Shown here piece by piece: positions 8,544-16,606 of a stretch of 64,000 bases of DNA (within the stretch, counting starts at the first letter, position 1; every line of letters begins with the position of its first letter). The translations under genes and the position numbers were made by a program. The notes under the pieces were generated by a model that did no database searches, was not told the origin of the DNA, and saw nothing but the letters and a program-made list of their open reading frames with translations. The DNA comes from CAYLJJ01 sp964384025 (GTDB lineage: Bacteria; Myxococcota_A; Bradymonadia; UBA7976; UBA1532): assembly GCA_964384025.1 (NCBI GenBank), contig CAYLJJ010000023.1, positions 1 through 64,000 of the forward strand. Direction: 5' to 3'.

Positions 8544-9035
8544 CTAAGGAAGAGCATGAGCCCACTCAGGGCTTCCATCTCCATCAAGATCAGCTCTCAG
8601 CATCTCTCCATCTCTTTGAAGCTGGCGATCAGCAGGCCAAACCGCAAAGCCCGCCTGAGCTTTAGGTTGAACCTGAAGGGCAACCCAACGCCCAACACCT
8701 GCGCCCTTATAGGGCCCTCGCTCTAAGATCTGGAGATCCCCTTCTGCTGTTCCAGACGGAGAGAATTGAAGCAGTGAGGCTTGAGGAGGGATGAGATCAG
8801 CGCAATCAGCAGCTTCTCGAAGCTCAACCCAAAGGGGATCGTAGCAAACCAGAGGGATCGCAAGCCCTCCCCGCAGCTCCAAGATCACAAAGGGTTCCCC
8901 CTTGGGACCTGGGTGGACTCCTCGAAGATCTGCGCGTTGAACTACAGGACCACCACAAGAAAAAATCAGCCCGAGAGCCCAGACAGCTCGAAGTGCTCCA
9001 GATGAAAATCCTCCCGCTCGCGAACATGGATCCAT
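8544..9035 (-). CDS. Hypothetical lipoprotein
   Basis: 163 residues with a short Arg-containing N-terminus, a hydrophobic stretch and a lipobox-like LIFSC ending at Cys27, so probably a secreted lipoprotein. The body resembles no family I know. It ends with ADLDGDGSPEW, a Ca-loop-like Asp/Gly motif. The start overlaps the 3' end of rng by 70 nt, which is long, but no closer in-frame start would keep the signal peptide. A weak GGA precedes the ATG. About 180 nt separate its stop from the oxidoreductase start; I see no gene in that gap. Confidence 0.6.
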   Translation of the reverse strand: MDPCSRAGGFSSGALRAVWALGLIFSCGGPVVQRADLRGVHPGPKGEPFVILELRGGLAIPLVCYDPLWVELREAADCADLIPPQASLLQFSPSGTAEGDLQILERGPYKGAGVGRWVALQVQPKAQAGFAVWPADRQLQRDGEMLRADLDGDGSPEWAHALP

Positions 9036-10462
9036 TTTCCAGCGCGCTCCTCTAGCTCCAACAGCATGGAGTGTTCAGACTCTAACAGGGTTTCAGCAAC
9101 CCGAGGGTGGACCTCGATCAGGATGCCGGGTGAGTCGATCACCTCCAGATCTCGAATCAGCCCCCTGTAGATCTCATAGGCGATGGAGGTGCGGCTCTTG
9201 AGGAAGGCGGATCCCCCACAGTAGAAGCAGGGCTCTGAGAGGCTCCTCAATAGAGAGTCTCGAACCCGCTTACGGGTCATCTCTACCAAGCCCAGGGCGC
9301 TGATCTTGAGGATGTTGCTCCGAGCCCGATCCTTCTGTAGGGACTCGGCAAGGGCACTGTAGACCCGGTCCTGGTTGTCGCTCTGCTCCATATCGATGAA
9401 GTCGAGGATGATGATCCCACCGATGTTGCGTAGGCGCAGCTGAGCGACGATCTCTTTAACCGCTTCCAGATTGGTCCTGAGGATAGTCTCTTCCAGGTTG
9501 CGCTTGCCCACATAGCGACCCGTGTTGACATCAATGGCAGTGAGAGCCTCAGTCTGATCGATGATCAGATAGCCGCCACTGGGCAGCCAGACCTTGCGCC
9601 CCAAAGCGCGGTTCAGCTCAATCTCCACTCCCATCGCCTCAAAGATGGGCTCTGGACCCTCATAGAGCTTGAGCTTGTCCAGATAACGGGGCATGAAGCG
9701 CTGCATAAAGCGCAGCAGGCGCCGATACTGCTCTTTATCGTCAATATAGATATGGTCCAGCTTTGCGGTGGCCAAATCTCGAACCGCTCTCAACACAAGA
9801 TCTAGATCCTCGTGCAGGGTCGTCGGCGCGGAGTTGTTCTCCATCCGAGTCAAGATGTCGTTCCAGATCTGCCGTAGAAACTCCAGATCTGCTCTCAACT
9901 CTTCAGAGGAGCGACCCTCGGCGGCGGTGCGCGCCACAAAGCCTCCCCCCTGGGGGACGAGCGCCTCCAAGGTCTCCTTTAGACGGCGGCGCTCCTCCTC
10001 ATCTACGATGCGTCGGCTGATGCCCACATGATCCACCGTGGGCATATAGACCAAGTGCCGCCCAGCGATGCTGACATGACTGGTCACTCGAGCGCCTTTG
10101 GTCCCGATAGGCTCCTTGGAGACCTGCACCATGATCTCTTGATTCTCATGAAGCAGGTTCTGGATGGGGCGGCAGGAGAGAGCCGCCTGAGTCTCAGAGA
10201 GGGTGGTCTTCTCAAAATGTTGCTGTCGCCGCCTAGAGTCCAGCACATCGGCCACATAGAGGAAGGCTGCGCGCTCCAAGCCGATCTCTACAAAGGCGGC
10301 CTGCATTCCGGGAAGGACTCGAATCACTCGGCCCTTGTAAAGGTTGCCCACCAAGCCTCGATCGTGGTGGCGCTCGATATAGATCTCCGCGACTTGATTC
10401 TCTTCCATCAGAGCGACGCGGATCTCGTGGGGGGCGCAGTTGATGACGAGGGTGTTGGGCAT
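8966..10462 (-). CDS. rng: Ribonuclease E/G family (RNase G)
   Basis: 498 residues from the ATG at 10462 (MPNTLVINC), which aligns with the start of E. coli RNase G (489 aa); the frame is open further upstream but that extension is unlike the family. RNase G is an endoribonuclease acting on 5'-monophosphorylated RNA in rRNA maturation and mRNA decay. An S1 RNA-binding domain starts near GNLYKGRVIRVLPGMQAAF. The catalytic Asp motifs are TAIDVNTG at about 305 and ILDFIDM at about 350, and the zinc-link CFYCGG is at about 412, positions close to those in RNase E. It lacks the long C-terminal scaffold of RNase E, hence the RNase G call. It is divergent from the Gfo/Idh/MocA gene across a 102-nt gap. 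Confidence 0.93.
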   Translation of the reverse strand: MPNTLVINCAPHEIRVALMEENQVAEIYIERHHDRGLVGNLYKGRVIRVLPGMQAAFVEIGLERAAFLYVADVLDSRRRQQHFEKTTLSETQAALSCRPIQNLLHENQEIMVQVSKEPIGTKGARVTSHVSIAGRHLVYMPTVDHVGISRRIVDEEERRRLKETLEALVPQGGGFVARTAAEGRSSEELRADLEFLRQIWNDILTRMENNSAPTTLHEDLDLVLRAVRDLATAKLDHIYIDDKEQYRRLLRFMQRFMPRYLDKLKLYEGPEPIFEAMGVEIELNRALGRKVWLPSGGYLIIDQTEALTAIDVNTGRYVGKRNLEETILRTNLEAVKEIVAQLRLRNIGGIIILDFIDMEQSDNQDRVYSALAESLQKDRARSNILKISALGLVEMTRKRVRDSLLRSLSEPCFYCGGSAFLKSRTSIAYEIYRGLIRDLEVIDSPGILIEVHPRVAETLLESEHSMLLELEERAGKWIHVREREDFHLEHFELSGLSG

Positions 10463-10564
10463 GAGCCTCTGATCGTTGGAATCCAAGCGGGCCATGGTGA
10501 CGGATCGAGAGCTTATCGTCCATGAAGTGTTGCAATTTGGACCGGAGGAGCACAAAAGAGCTGT

Positions 10565-11479
10565 ATGAGGCCAAAGAGGATCGGGGTGATCGGCCTGGGA
10601 CGTCTGGGTCGTTGGCACGCAGAGAAGTATGCTGCCTCGGCTCAAGCGGAGTTGGTGGCGGTCTGTGATCAAGAGTCAGAGCACGCTCATCGCGTCGCCA
10701 GTGAATTGGGTGCCCAGGCCCTGGAGTTTGGAGCCCTGCTGGAGGTGGTGGAGGCGGTCAGCCTCGCGGTCCCCGCCAGCCAACACTTCTCCTTGGCGTG
10801 GCAGATCCTGATGGCAGATCGACACCTCCTGGTGGAGAAGCCCATCACCCATAGGCTGAGTGAAGCTCAACAGCTCTTAAGCTTGGCTCGTCATAAAAAT
10901 CTACAGCTCTGGGTGGGGCATGTAGAGCGCTTTAACCCCGCCTTCCAGGCTCTTCAAGGCCCCTTGACTGGGCTCTCTATCTGTCGCCGCGCGCCTCCCT
11001 CTCCTCGGGGGCGAGATGTCAGCGTGATCTTAGATTTGATGATCCATGATCTTGATCTGCTGCTCTCTCGGGTTGAAACCCCTATCCAGAGCTTAGAAGC
11101 TCAAGGAGGAGGCTTAGAGGGCCGCGTCGATCAGGCTTGGGTTCAGATCTGCTTCAGTGATGGGTTGCGAGTTCGACTAGAAGCTGATCGCCTCGCCTCA
11201 AAGGGCCAGCGCCTCTGGCGACTCCCTGGGCGGCGCTTGGATCTTAGATCGCGTGGGCTCTCCCGAGCAGGGCGACCAACTTTGGAGTTTCCAAAAGCAG
11301 ATCCCCTCGCCGATCAGGTTGAGGCTTTCCTGAGAGGTATCGACATGGGAGCCCCTCAGAGCCCCTGGGGTGCTCTAAGGGCCCTTAAACTGGCGCTGGA
11401 GGTAGAGGCGCTTATTCAGACTCAGGAGCGGAGCCCCTACGCAGCTTCTTCCGGAGCAGCGCTCCGATCTCCATACTGA
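10565..11479 (+). CDS. Gfo/Idh/MocA family NAD(P)-dependent oxidoreductase
   Basis: 304 residues. The N-terminal Rossmann fold has GVIGLGRLGRWH at about 7-18, then VEKPI and VGHVERFNPA, the usual substrate/cofactor motifs, and LMIHDLDLLL carrying the catalytic-type His. These enzymes oxidise or reduce sugar hydroxyls such as UDP-sugars or inositols. The substrate cannot be read from sequence. It is shorter than many members (330-370 aa). It ends inside the opposite-strand membrane protein, overlapping 68 nt tail to tail. A GGAGGAG lies 15 bases before the ATG and a closer AGAG at a normal distance. Confidence 0.85.
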   Translation: MRPKRIGVIGLGRLGRWHAEKYAASAQAELVAVCDQESEHAHRVASELGAQALEFGALLEVVEAVSLAVPASQHFSLAWQILMADRHLLVEKPITHRLSEAQQLLSLARHKNLQLWVGHVERFNPAFQALQGPLTGLSICRRAPPSPRGRDVSVILDLMIHDLDLLLSRVETPIQSLEAQGGGLEGRVDQAWVQICFSDGLRVRLEADRLASKGQRLWRLPGRRLDLRSRGLSRAGRPTLEFPKADPLADQVEAFLRGIDMGAPQSPWGALRALKLALEVEALIQTQERSPYAASSGAALRSPY

Positions 11480-13037
11480 TGATCCCCAGGCAGAGCAGGC
11501 TCAGACTCCAACTCCCAAAGTAGCCCTGGGCGTGCCTGAGCGCTCCAAAATGGACAAAGATATATTGGGTCATTAAGAAGATGATCAAGCCGCTGAGGAT
11601 CAGCAAACGCCTAAGGGATCTGAGACCCTCTCTGGCCAGGGCCAGGGCAGGAAAAAGCAACATCTGCCAGTAGTAGAGGTTGCTCACCAGAGCTACAAAA
11701 ATGAAAAAGGCGCCAAAACCAAAAGAGAGGATTGGATCGCGTTGGCGCCAGAGGGTCCAGAGTAAGCCCAGGAGGAGGAGCCCTCGTGCCAGGAGAAAGC
11801 TGAGGCTATGTTCGGCGATGTTAACTGAGGGCAACGCGGCTTGGATCTGCTCTGGGACCGGTTTTAAAAGATCCAGCGGCTGTGCTCTGAGCTGGAGGAA
11901 GAGATCTCTAAAGGAGTATTGCCCGCTGTAGTAACGCTCATGGAGCGTCACCAAGATGCGGCTCCCATACTCCTGCCAAAGTCCAAAATCTCCAAAATAG
12001 AGGCTGGAGAGCAGCACCGCGCCGCCCAAACCAAGGAAGGCATAGAGCACCACCTCTACCCAAGCTCTCTCGATCTTACGTTGTCGTAGGGCTTCAAAGA
12101 GAAAGAAGCTTCCCAAACCCAGGGCAAAGAGGGCCACAAAGAGCTTGGTGATGATGGCATAGCCCAAGAGGAGGCCCGCCAGCTTTGGGCGTCTCTGCTG
12201 CCAAGCTGCCAGAGCAGCTCCTGTTACAAAGAGCCAATCCAGGCGCAGCAGGCTGCCCCCCAACCAGTCATAGGCTCTCAATGGAAGGAGCGCAAAGATA
12301 AAGCCCACGCTGGCGGCGCGCAGCCCAAAGCTTCTCCAGAGCAGGAGAAAGAGCGCTAACAACAGCAGGCTGTCCAGGGCACCGAAAAATTTGGCGCTCC
12401 CTGGGCTCAAGGGGATCAGGCGGGTGAAGAGCGAGGCCAGCATCGCCCAAGCGGGAGAGCCGGTGTTGCCATGATCATGTAAGACCCGCTTGGCGCTCAC
12501 CTGCCAGTACCCAGAACGACAACGCCCCTCAAGACAGCGCTGCCCAAGAGAGCAGCCCTCCTCACAGCCTTTGCCCTGAGCCTCTAAGCCGCGCAGATAG
12601 AAGCTTAAGTCTGCCTTGAAAGCCAACCAGCGTTCAGGGGAGAAGCGAGCCTTGACCTCCTCCCTCCAAAGCTCTGGTCTGCTCTGCTCCATCTTAAAGC
12701 TCATCGGATCGCGGATTTTCTCTGTGAGCCGCTTGCCCTCCTCATCAGCAGCGACCACAGAGGCGCGATAGAGCTGGTCGTAGCGGATCTCCTCTAGATA
12801 TTTTGATCCCAGTACAAAATGGTACTGCTCATGGGGGTGGATAAAGGCCCTATCCCAGCCTCGAAAGAAGCCAAAATTGTAGTAGGCCAGAGCGGAGAGC
12901 AGTAAGAGTAGGCTGAAGAGGATCTGAAAACCTCTTCGGCTGCGAGGGCTACGCTCAAAGAAAAAGGCAGCCCAGAGCCCTGCGAGGAGGGCCTCCAAGA
13001 GGACGATCTTAAGAATGGCAGCGATAAAGAGATTCAC
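11412..13037 (-). CDS. Multi-pass membrane protein, possible lipid-linked-sugar glycosyltransferase fold
   Basis: 541 residues with roughly eleven hydrophobic helices from residue 1 to about 530. A large extracytoplasmic loop follows the second helix (about 65-195), opening with WDRAFIHPHEQYHF. It includes a short Cys-rich stretch CEEGCSLGQRCLEGRC. A first-loop acidic/His motif plus many helices is reminiscent of GT-C (PMT/ArnT-like) transferases, but the match is loose. The start is a GTG at 13037 without a clear Shine-Dalgarno. It follows the CDP-alcohol phosphatidyltransferase by 28 nt on the same strand, so a role in envelope lipid or glycan assembly is plausible. Confidence 0.75.
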   Translation of the reverse strand: MNLFIAAILKIVLLEALLAGLWAAFFFERSPRSRRGFQILFSLLLLLSALAYYNFGFFRGWDRAFIHPHEQYHFVLGSKYLEEIRYDQLYRASVVAADEEGKRLTEKIRDPMSFKMEQSRPELWREEVKARFSPERWLAFKADLSFYLRGLEAQGKGCEEGCSLGQRCLEGRCRSGYWQVSAKRVLHDHGNTGSPAWAMLASLFTRLIPLSPGSAKFFGALDSLLLLALFLLLWRSFGLRAASVGFIFALLPLRAYDWLGGSLLRLDWLFVTGAALAAWQQRRPKLAGLLLGYAIITKLFVALFALGLGSFFLFEALRQRKIERAWVEVVLYAFLGLGGAVLLSSLYFGDFGLWQEYGSRILVTLHERYYSGQYSFRDLFLQLRAQPLDLLKPVPEQIQAALPSVNIAEHSLSFLLARGLLLLGLLWTLWRQRDPILSFGFGAFFIFVALVSNLYYWQMLLFPALALAREGLRSLRRLLILSGLIIFLMTQYIFVHFGALRHAQGYFGSWSLSLLCLGIISMEIGALLRKKLRRGSAPESE

Positions 13038-13065
13038 GGTGGGGGAGTATAGAGGAGGGCTGAAG

Positions 13066-13899
13066 CTAAGTCTCTTCTAGGATGGGGAGGCCACGTTTGG
13101 GACACCAATCATTCTCCTTATGCACAAGCGGCAGCTCGATCTCTCCTCCATCCACATAGCGTTTGATCCGTCGATAATCCTCTTTGGGGATCTGAGTCCA
13201 AGAAAAGAAGACGTACATAAAGAGGCTAAAAGCAACATAGTCGAAGATCCATTCAGGGTGCCCAAAGCCCAACCCAGCCAAAATCCAGAAGAGGGGAGAG
13301 CCACCTAAAAACCAGATCATACCGACTTTGGCCCAAGTCATCCAGCGCCGCCCTTTGCCGTTGATGAAGGGCAGAGTCGAGAGATGTAGATAGCTGAGCA
13401 GGATCACCAGGAGGCCGATGAGCAGCTGCCCTGGGAAGCCAAGCCCCCAAAGCTGGGAGCGGAGGAGAGCGATGATAAAGAGGGCCGCGACCGGACGAGG
13501 GACCCCCAGCCAATAGGCGGGGTAGGAGAGCGGTTGAGACATCCCACGGGCCTGCCGCAGGGTACCGAAGATGAGCGGGAAGGCGCCCAGGAAAGCTCCC
13601 AGCCACCAGGGCTCCATCCAATCCAGGGCTTCAGGCCAAGCAACTCGGTGGCTGAAGGCGTAGTAGACCAGGAAGCTGGCCATCACCGAGTTGGTGATGT
13701 AGTCACAGACCGTATCGAGGTGATCGCCAAACTCATCCAGCTGTCCGGTCCAGCGCGCTACAGGGCCATCCATTACATCAAAGATGTAAGCGATGAAGAT
13801 GAGGTAGCAGGCCCAATCAAAGTTGTGCTGCATCAAGGCCAGAACAGCGGCGAAGCCAGAGAGTAGGTTACCGAGGGTGATGATATCTTTCAGCTTCAT
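13066..13899 (-). CDS. CDP-alcohol phosphatidyltransferase family protein
   Basis: 277 residues. It carries the complete signature D-G-x2-A-R-x8-G-x3-D-x3-D: D44, G45, A48, R49, G58, D62 and D66. About six further membrane helices follow. Such enzymes move a phosphatidyl group from CDP-diacylglycerol to an alcohol, such as serine, glycerol-phosphate or inositol-phosphate. The signature near the N-terminus and the length fit phosphatidylserine-synthase-like members, but the acceptor cannot be fixed. An AAGG site before the ATG at 13899 supports the start. The membrane protein downstream is probably cotranscribed. Confidence 0.87.
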   Translation of the reverse strand: MKLKDIITLGNLLSGFAAVLALMQHNFDWACYLIFIAYIFDVMDGPVARWTGQLDEFGDHLDTVCDYITNSVMASFLVYYAFSHRVAWPEALDWMEPWWLGAFLGAFPLIFGTLRQARGMSQPLSYPAYWLGVPRPVAALFIIALLRSQLWGLGFPGQLLIGLLVILLSYLHLSTLPFINGKGRRWMTWAKVGMIWFLGGSPLFWILAGLGFGHPEWIFDYVAFSLFMYVFFSWTQIPKEDYRRIKRYVDGGEIELPLVHKENDWCPKRGLPILEET

Positions 13900-14276
13900 A
13901 GAAACCTTTCTCTAAAGAGAGCGCCCCGCTCTCCGCAATTCCTGTGCCTTGTTGTTTTCAGAGCACTCAGCTTCCCTTGTTCCTGAAAATGGAGAGCATC
14001 TGCCCGATTTTGGGAACCAGGAGGAGGATCTCTTCTCCAGCGGCTACTCCAACAGCCGCCCAACTCTAAAGATCATGGCTCGATGTCAGGGCAGGTCTAG
14101 CTTAAAGGACGAGGAGCTGGTTCTCAGCCCCTGATCAACACAGGGATCTGCAAAATGTCGCGAGCCTACTGAGCATTTTAGGAACAGAAGGTGAGGGGCT
14201 GGGAAAATAGATCAGATGTTGAAAAAGCTGATCGCTTGTTGCACTCTGCCAAAGAACAAAAACTTGGAGAGCCCAA
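13900..14276. other. Intergenic region between divergent genes
   Basis: 377 bases between the phosphatidyltransferase (minus strand) and mdh (plus strand). It must hold promoters for both directions, but I see no convincing -35/-10 pair. A 61-codon open frame at 13949-14134 has no Shine-Dalgarno and no recognisable content. The mdh ribosome-binding site GGAG lies seven bases before its ATG. No tRNA, hairpin terminator or repeat stands out. Confidence 0.5.
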
Positions 14277-15263
14277 ATGTCCAAGCAGCCCATCAGAGTC
14301 GCGGTCACCGGCGCCGCAGGTCAAATCGGTTATAGCCTGCTCTTCCCCATCGCCTCGGGAGAGGTCTTTGGTCCAGATCAACCTGTCATCCTTCAGCTTT
14401 TAGAGTTGCCAGTCGCCCTCGGCGCCCTCCAGGGTGTAGAGATGGAGCTGAGAGACTGCGCCTTCCCACTCCTCCAGGATGTTCAAACCAGCAGTGATCT
14501 TGAGGTCGCCTTTGGAGACGCTGATGTCGCCATGTTGGTCGGCTCGAAGCCCCGAGGCCCAGGGATGGAGCGTGCCGATCTCATCAGAGAGAATGGCCCC
14601 ATCTTCACCGGACAGGGTAAGGCCCTAGATGCTGTCGCTGCTGAGGGCTGTAAGATCGTCGTGGTGGGTAACCCCTGTAACACCAACAGCCTCATCGCTC
14701 GCGCTCAGTTTAAGCGCCTGAATCCCGCCAATATGACCGCGATGACCCGCCTAGACCAAAACCGCGCGATGGCGCAGCTTGCTCAGAAGGCGGGAGTCCC
14801 GGTCTCCGCGCTGAGTAAGCTGGCGGTCTGGGGCAATCACTCCCCGACCATGTACCCTGACTTCACAAACGCCCTGATCAATGGTGAGCCGCTCACTCAG
14901 GTGATTCAGGATGAAGAGTGGCTCAATGGCGCCTTCATCAAGACGGTGCAGCAGCGGGGCAAGGCGATCATCAACGCCCGTGGTAAATCCTCAGCCGCTT
15001 CGGCAGCCTGGGCGGCCATCGATCATCTCCGCGATTGGTTCCGCCCCACTCCTGAGGGGCAGTGGCTGAGCATGGCGATCACCAGCGATGGCTCCTATGG
15101 AGTGCCTGAGGGCTTGATATACTCCTTCCCCGTAACCGTGGATGCGGCGGGGGAGTACCACATCGTTCAGGGCATCGAGCTGAACGCTCAGGCTCAAGAG
15201 CGCATCCGCCTGAGCGCAGATGAGCTGCTCTCTGAGCGAGAAGCAGTCAAAGATCTGCTCTAA
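14277..15263 (+). CDS. mdh: Malate dehydrogenase
   Basis: 328 residues, the length of the cytosolic-type NAD-dependent malate dehydrogenases that interconvert malate and oxaloacetate. The nucleotide-binding motif TGAAGQIGYSLL is at 11-22. VGNPCNTNSLI and the substrate-binding/catalytic stretch MTRLDQNRA are present, with WGNHSPTMYPD carrying the catalytic His at about 187. SDGSYGVPEGL lies near the end. GGAG-AGCCCAA-ATG gives a clean start. It is the first gene of a plus-strand run with a LOG protein 30 nt downstream. Confidence 0.95.
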   Translation: MSKQPIRVAVTGAAGQIGYSLLFPIASGEVFGPDQPVILQLLELPVALGALQGVEMELRDCAFPLLQDVQTSSDLEVAFGDADVAMLVGSKPRGPGMERADLIRENGPIFTGQGKALDAVAAEGCKIVVVGNPCNTNSLIARAQFKRLNPANMTAMTRLDQNRAMAQLAQKAGVPVSALSKLAVWGNHSPTMYPDFTNALINGEPLTQVIQDEEWLNGAFIKTVQQRGKAIINARGKSSAASAAWAAIDHLRDWFRPTPEGQWLSMAITSDGSYGVPEGLIYSFPVTVDAAGEYHIVQGIELNAQAQERIRLSADELLSEREAVKDLL

Positions 15264-15293
15264 GAACCCTCCTCTTTCCTCCTCAGGGGCGCT

Positions 15294-15872
15294 ATGCTGC
15301 GCCCTATGAAGATTCAATCTATCGCGGTCTACTGTGCCTCAGGTGAGGTGCTCCCGGTTCAATATAGAGAAGCCGCTCGCGCCTTTGGCCGACTCCTGGC
15401 GAGGCGAGAGATACGGCTCATCTACGGTGGAGGCCGCGTCGGCCTGATGGCTGAACTGGCCGACGCAACCCTGAGCGCCGGAGGAGAGGTGGTTGGGGTG
15501 ATCCCTGAGCATCTCCAGGAGCGAGAGCAGGGGCACTCTAAGCTGACGCGACTCATTCGCGTAAAGGGGATGGCCGCGCGCAAACTGAGGATGGCTGAAG
15601 AGGCTGATGCCTTTGTCGCTCTTCCTGGAGGTTTTGGTACTTGGGATGAACTCTTTGATGTGATCACACGCAACATCGTAGGAGAGCTTCAGAAGCCCGT
15701 AGGACTTCTTAACCCTGGGGGCTTCTGGGATCCTCTCCTTGGCTTCCTGGAGCGCTGTGTTCGGGAGCGTGTGGTGATGGCTCCTCACGCTCGCTTCCTT
15801 AAGGTATCCAAGGATCCAGAAGCATTGATTAAGGCATTGCTTAACTCTGAAACCGTGAGTCTGGGCCGATGA
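15294..15872 (+). CDS. LOG-family protein (nucleoside 5'-monophosphate phosphoribohydrolase-like)
   Basis: 192 residues. It has the Rossmann-like N-terminus IAVYCAS, the motif YGGGRVGLMAELADA, and PGGFGTWDELFDV at about 111-123. The last is the LOG signature, usually PGGxGTxxE, so the catalytic Glu is kept. LOG proteins release free bases such as cytokinins from nucleoside monophosphates; many bacterial members act in purine turnover. AGGGG four bases before the ATG at 15294 favours this start; the in-frame ATG at 15306 lacks a site. Its stop overlaps the methyltransferase start (ATGA). Confidence 0.88.
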   Translation: MLRPMKIQSIAVYCASGEVLPVQYREAARAFGRLLARREIRLIYGGGRVGLMAELADATLSAGGEVVGVIPEHLQEREQGHSKLTRLIRVKGMAARKLRMAEEADAFVALPGGFGTWDELFDVITRNIVGELQKPVGLLNPGGFWDPLLGFLERCVRERVVMAPHARFLKVSKDPEALIKALLNSETVSLGR

Positions 15873-16606
15873 AGCCTCCTCTTCGAGTGCAGACAACGAC
15901 CCTCTGGGATTATCCCTCTCAGCATTATGGTTCGGGGATGCAGGGGGATCAGCGCTACGCTGGAGCGACCCCCTCCTATATCATCTGGAACCTCCTCCAG
16001 CGCTACACTCGGCCTGGAGATCTGGTCCTGGATCCCTTCTGTGGTTCAGGGACAACCCTGGACGTGGCCGCTGATCTGGATCGGCGCGCGCGCGGCTTTG
16101 ATGTTCACCCCTACCGTTCCGATATTGAAGATGGAGATGCCCGGGACCTGCCCCTCCCCGACGAGGTCGTAGATTTTGTCTTTGCAGATCCACCCTACTC
16201 TACACACCTGAGATATGGGGAGGATCCTCGCTCTCTTGAGCACCTGGATGCTCGGGATGAGGCCTATTTTGAAGCCCTAGATGGGTTCTTTCAGGAAGCT
16301 TGGCGGGTGCTCAAAGATCGTCGATATTTTGCGCTCTTCATCAGCGATTCTTGGTCACGCAAGGGGGGCTTTGTTCCCATCGGGACCCGCTGCCAAGCTC
16401 TACTGATGCAGTATTTTCGACCCATCGATCATATCTGCGTGACCCGACACAACCGCAGCCTAAAGATGGGCAATCGACGAAAAGCTGCCGAGGAGGGTAA
16501 CTTCTTTCTCAGGGGCTTCACCCACCTGCTGATCCTCAAGAAGGAGCGACCTTCTTTAGAAGAGAGAGCAAGCGTTGCGCGGTCGAAGCGGCGCTCGAGA
16601 GCTTAA
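15869..16606 (+). CDS. Site-specific DNA methyltransferase (N6-A/N4-C type)
   Basis: 245 residues. The SAM-binding motif LDPFCGSGTT is at about 54-63 and the catalytic DPPY in FADPPYS at about 106-112. The order SAM motif then DPPY, with the rest of the chain C-terminal, differs from beta-class enzymes. The short length leaves little room for a target-recognition domain. No restriction endonuclease is nearby, so it looks like an orphan. An RNA guanine methyltransferase of similar fold is an alternative. It is coupled to the LOG gene by ATGA and overlaps the opposite-strand DHH-like gene by 71 nt at the 3' end. Confidence 0.8.
   Translation: MKPPLRVQTTTLWDYPSQHYGSGMQGDQRYAGATPSYIIWNLLQRYTRPGDLVLDPFCGSGTTLDVAADLDRRARGFDVHPYRSDIEDGDARDLPLPDEVVDFVFADPPYSTHLRYGEDPRSLEHLDARDEAYFEALDGFFQEAWRVLKDRRYFALFISDSWSRKGGFVPIGTRCQALLMQYFRPIDHICVTRHNRSLKMGNRRKAAEEGNFFLRGFTHLLILKKERPSLEERASVARSKRRSRA

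Noticed and set aside
8411..8665. Plus-strand frame of 84 codons upstream of the oxidoreductase
   Set aside because: No Shine-Dalgarno, low-complexity content, and it overlaps the 3' end of the lipoprotein gene in antisense.
13949..14134. 61-codon plus-strand frame in the mdh upstream region
   Set aside because: No ribosome-binding site and no recognisable features; probably chance.
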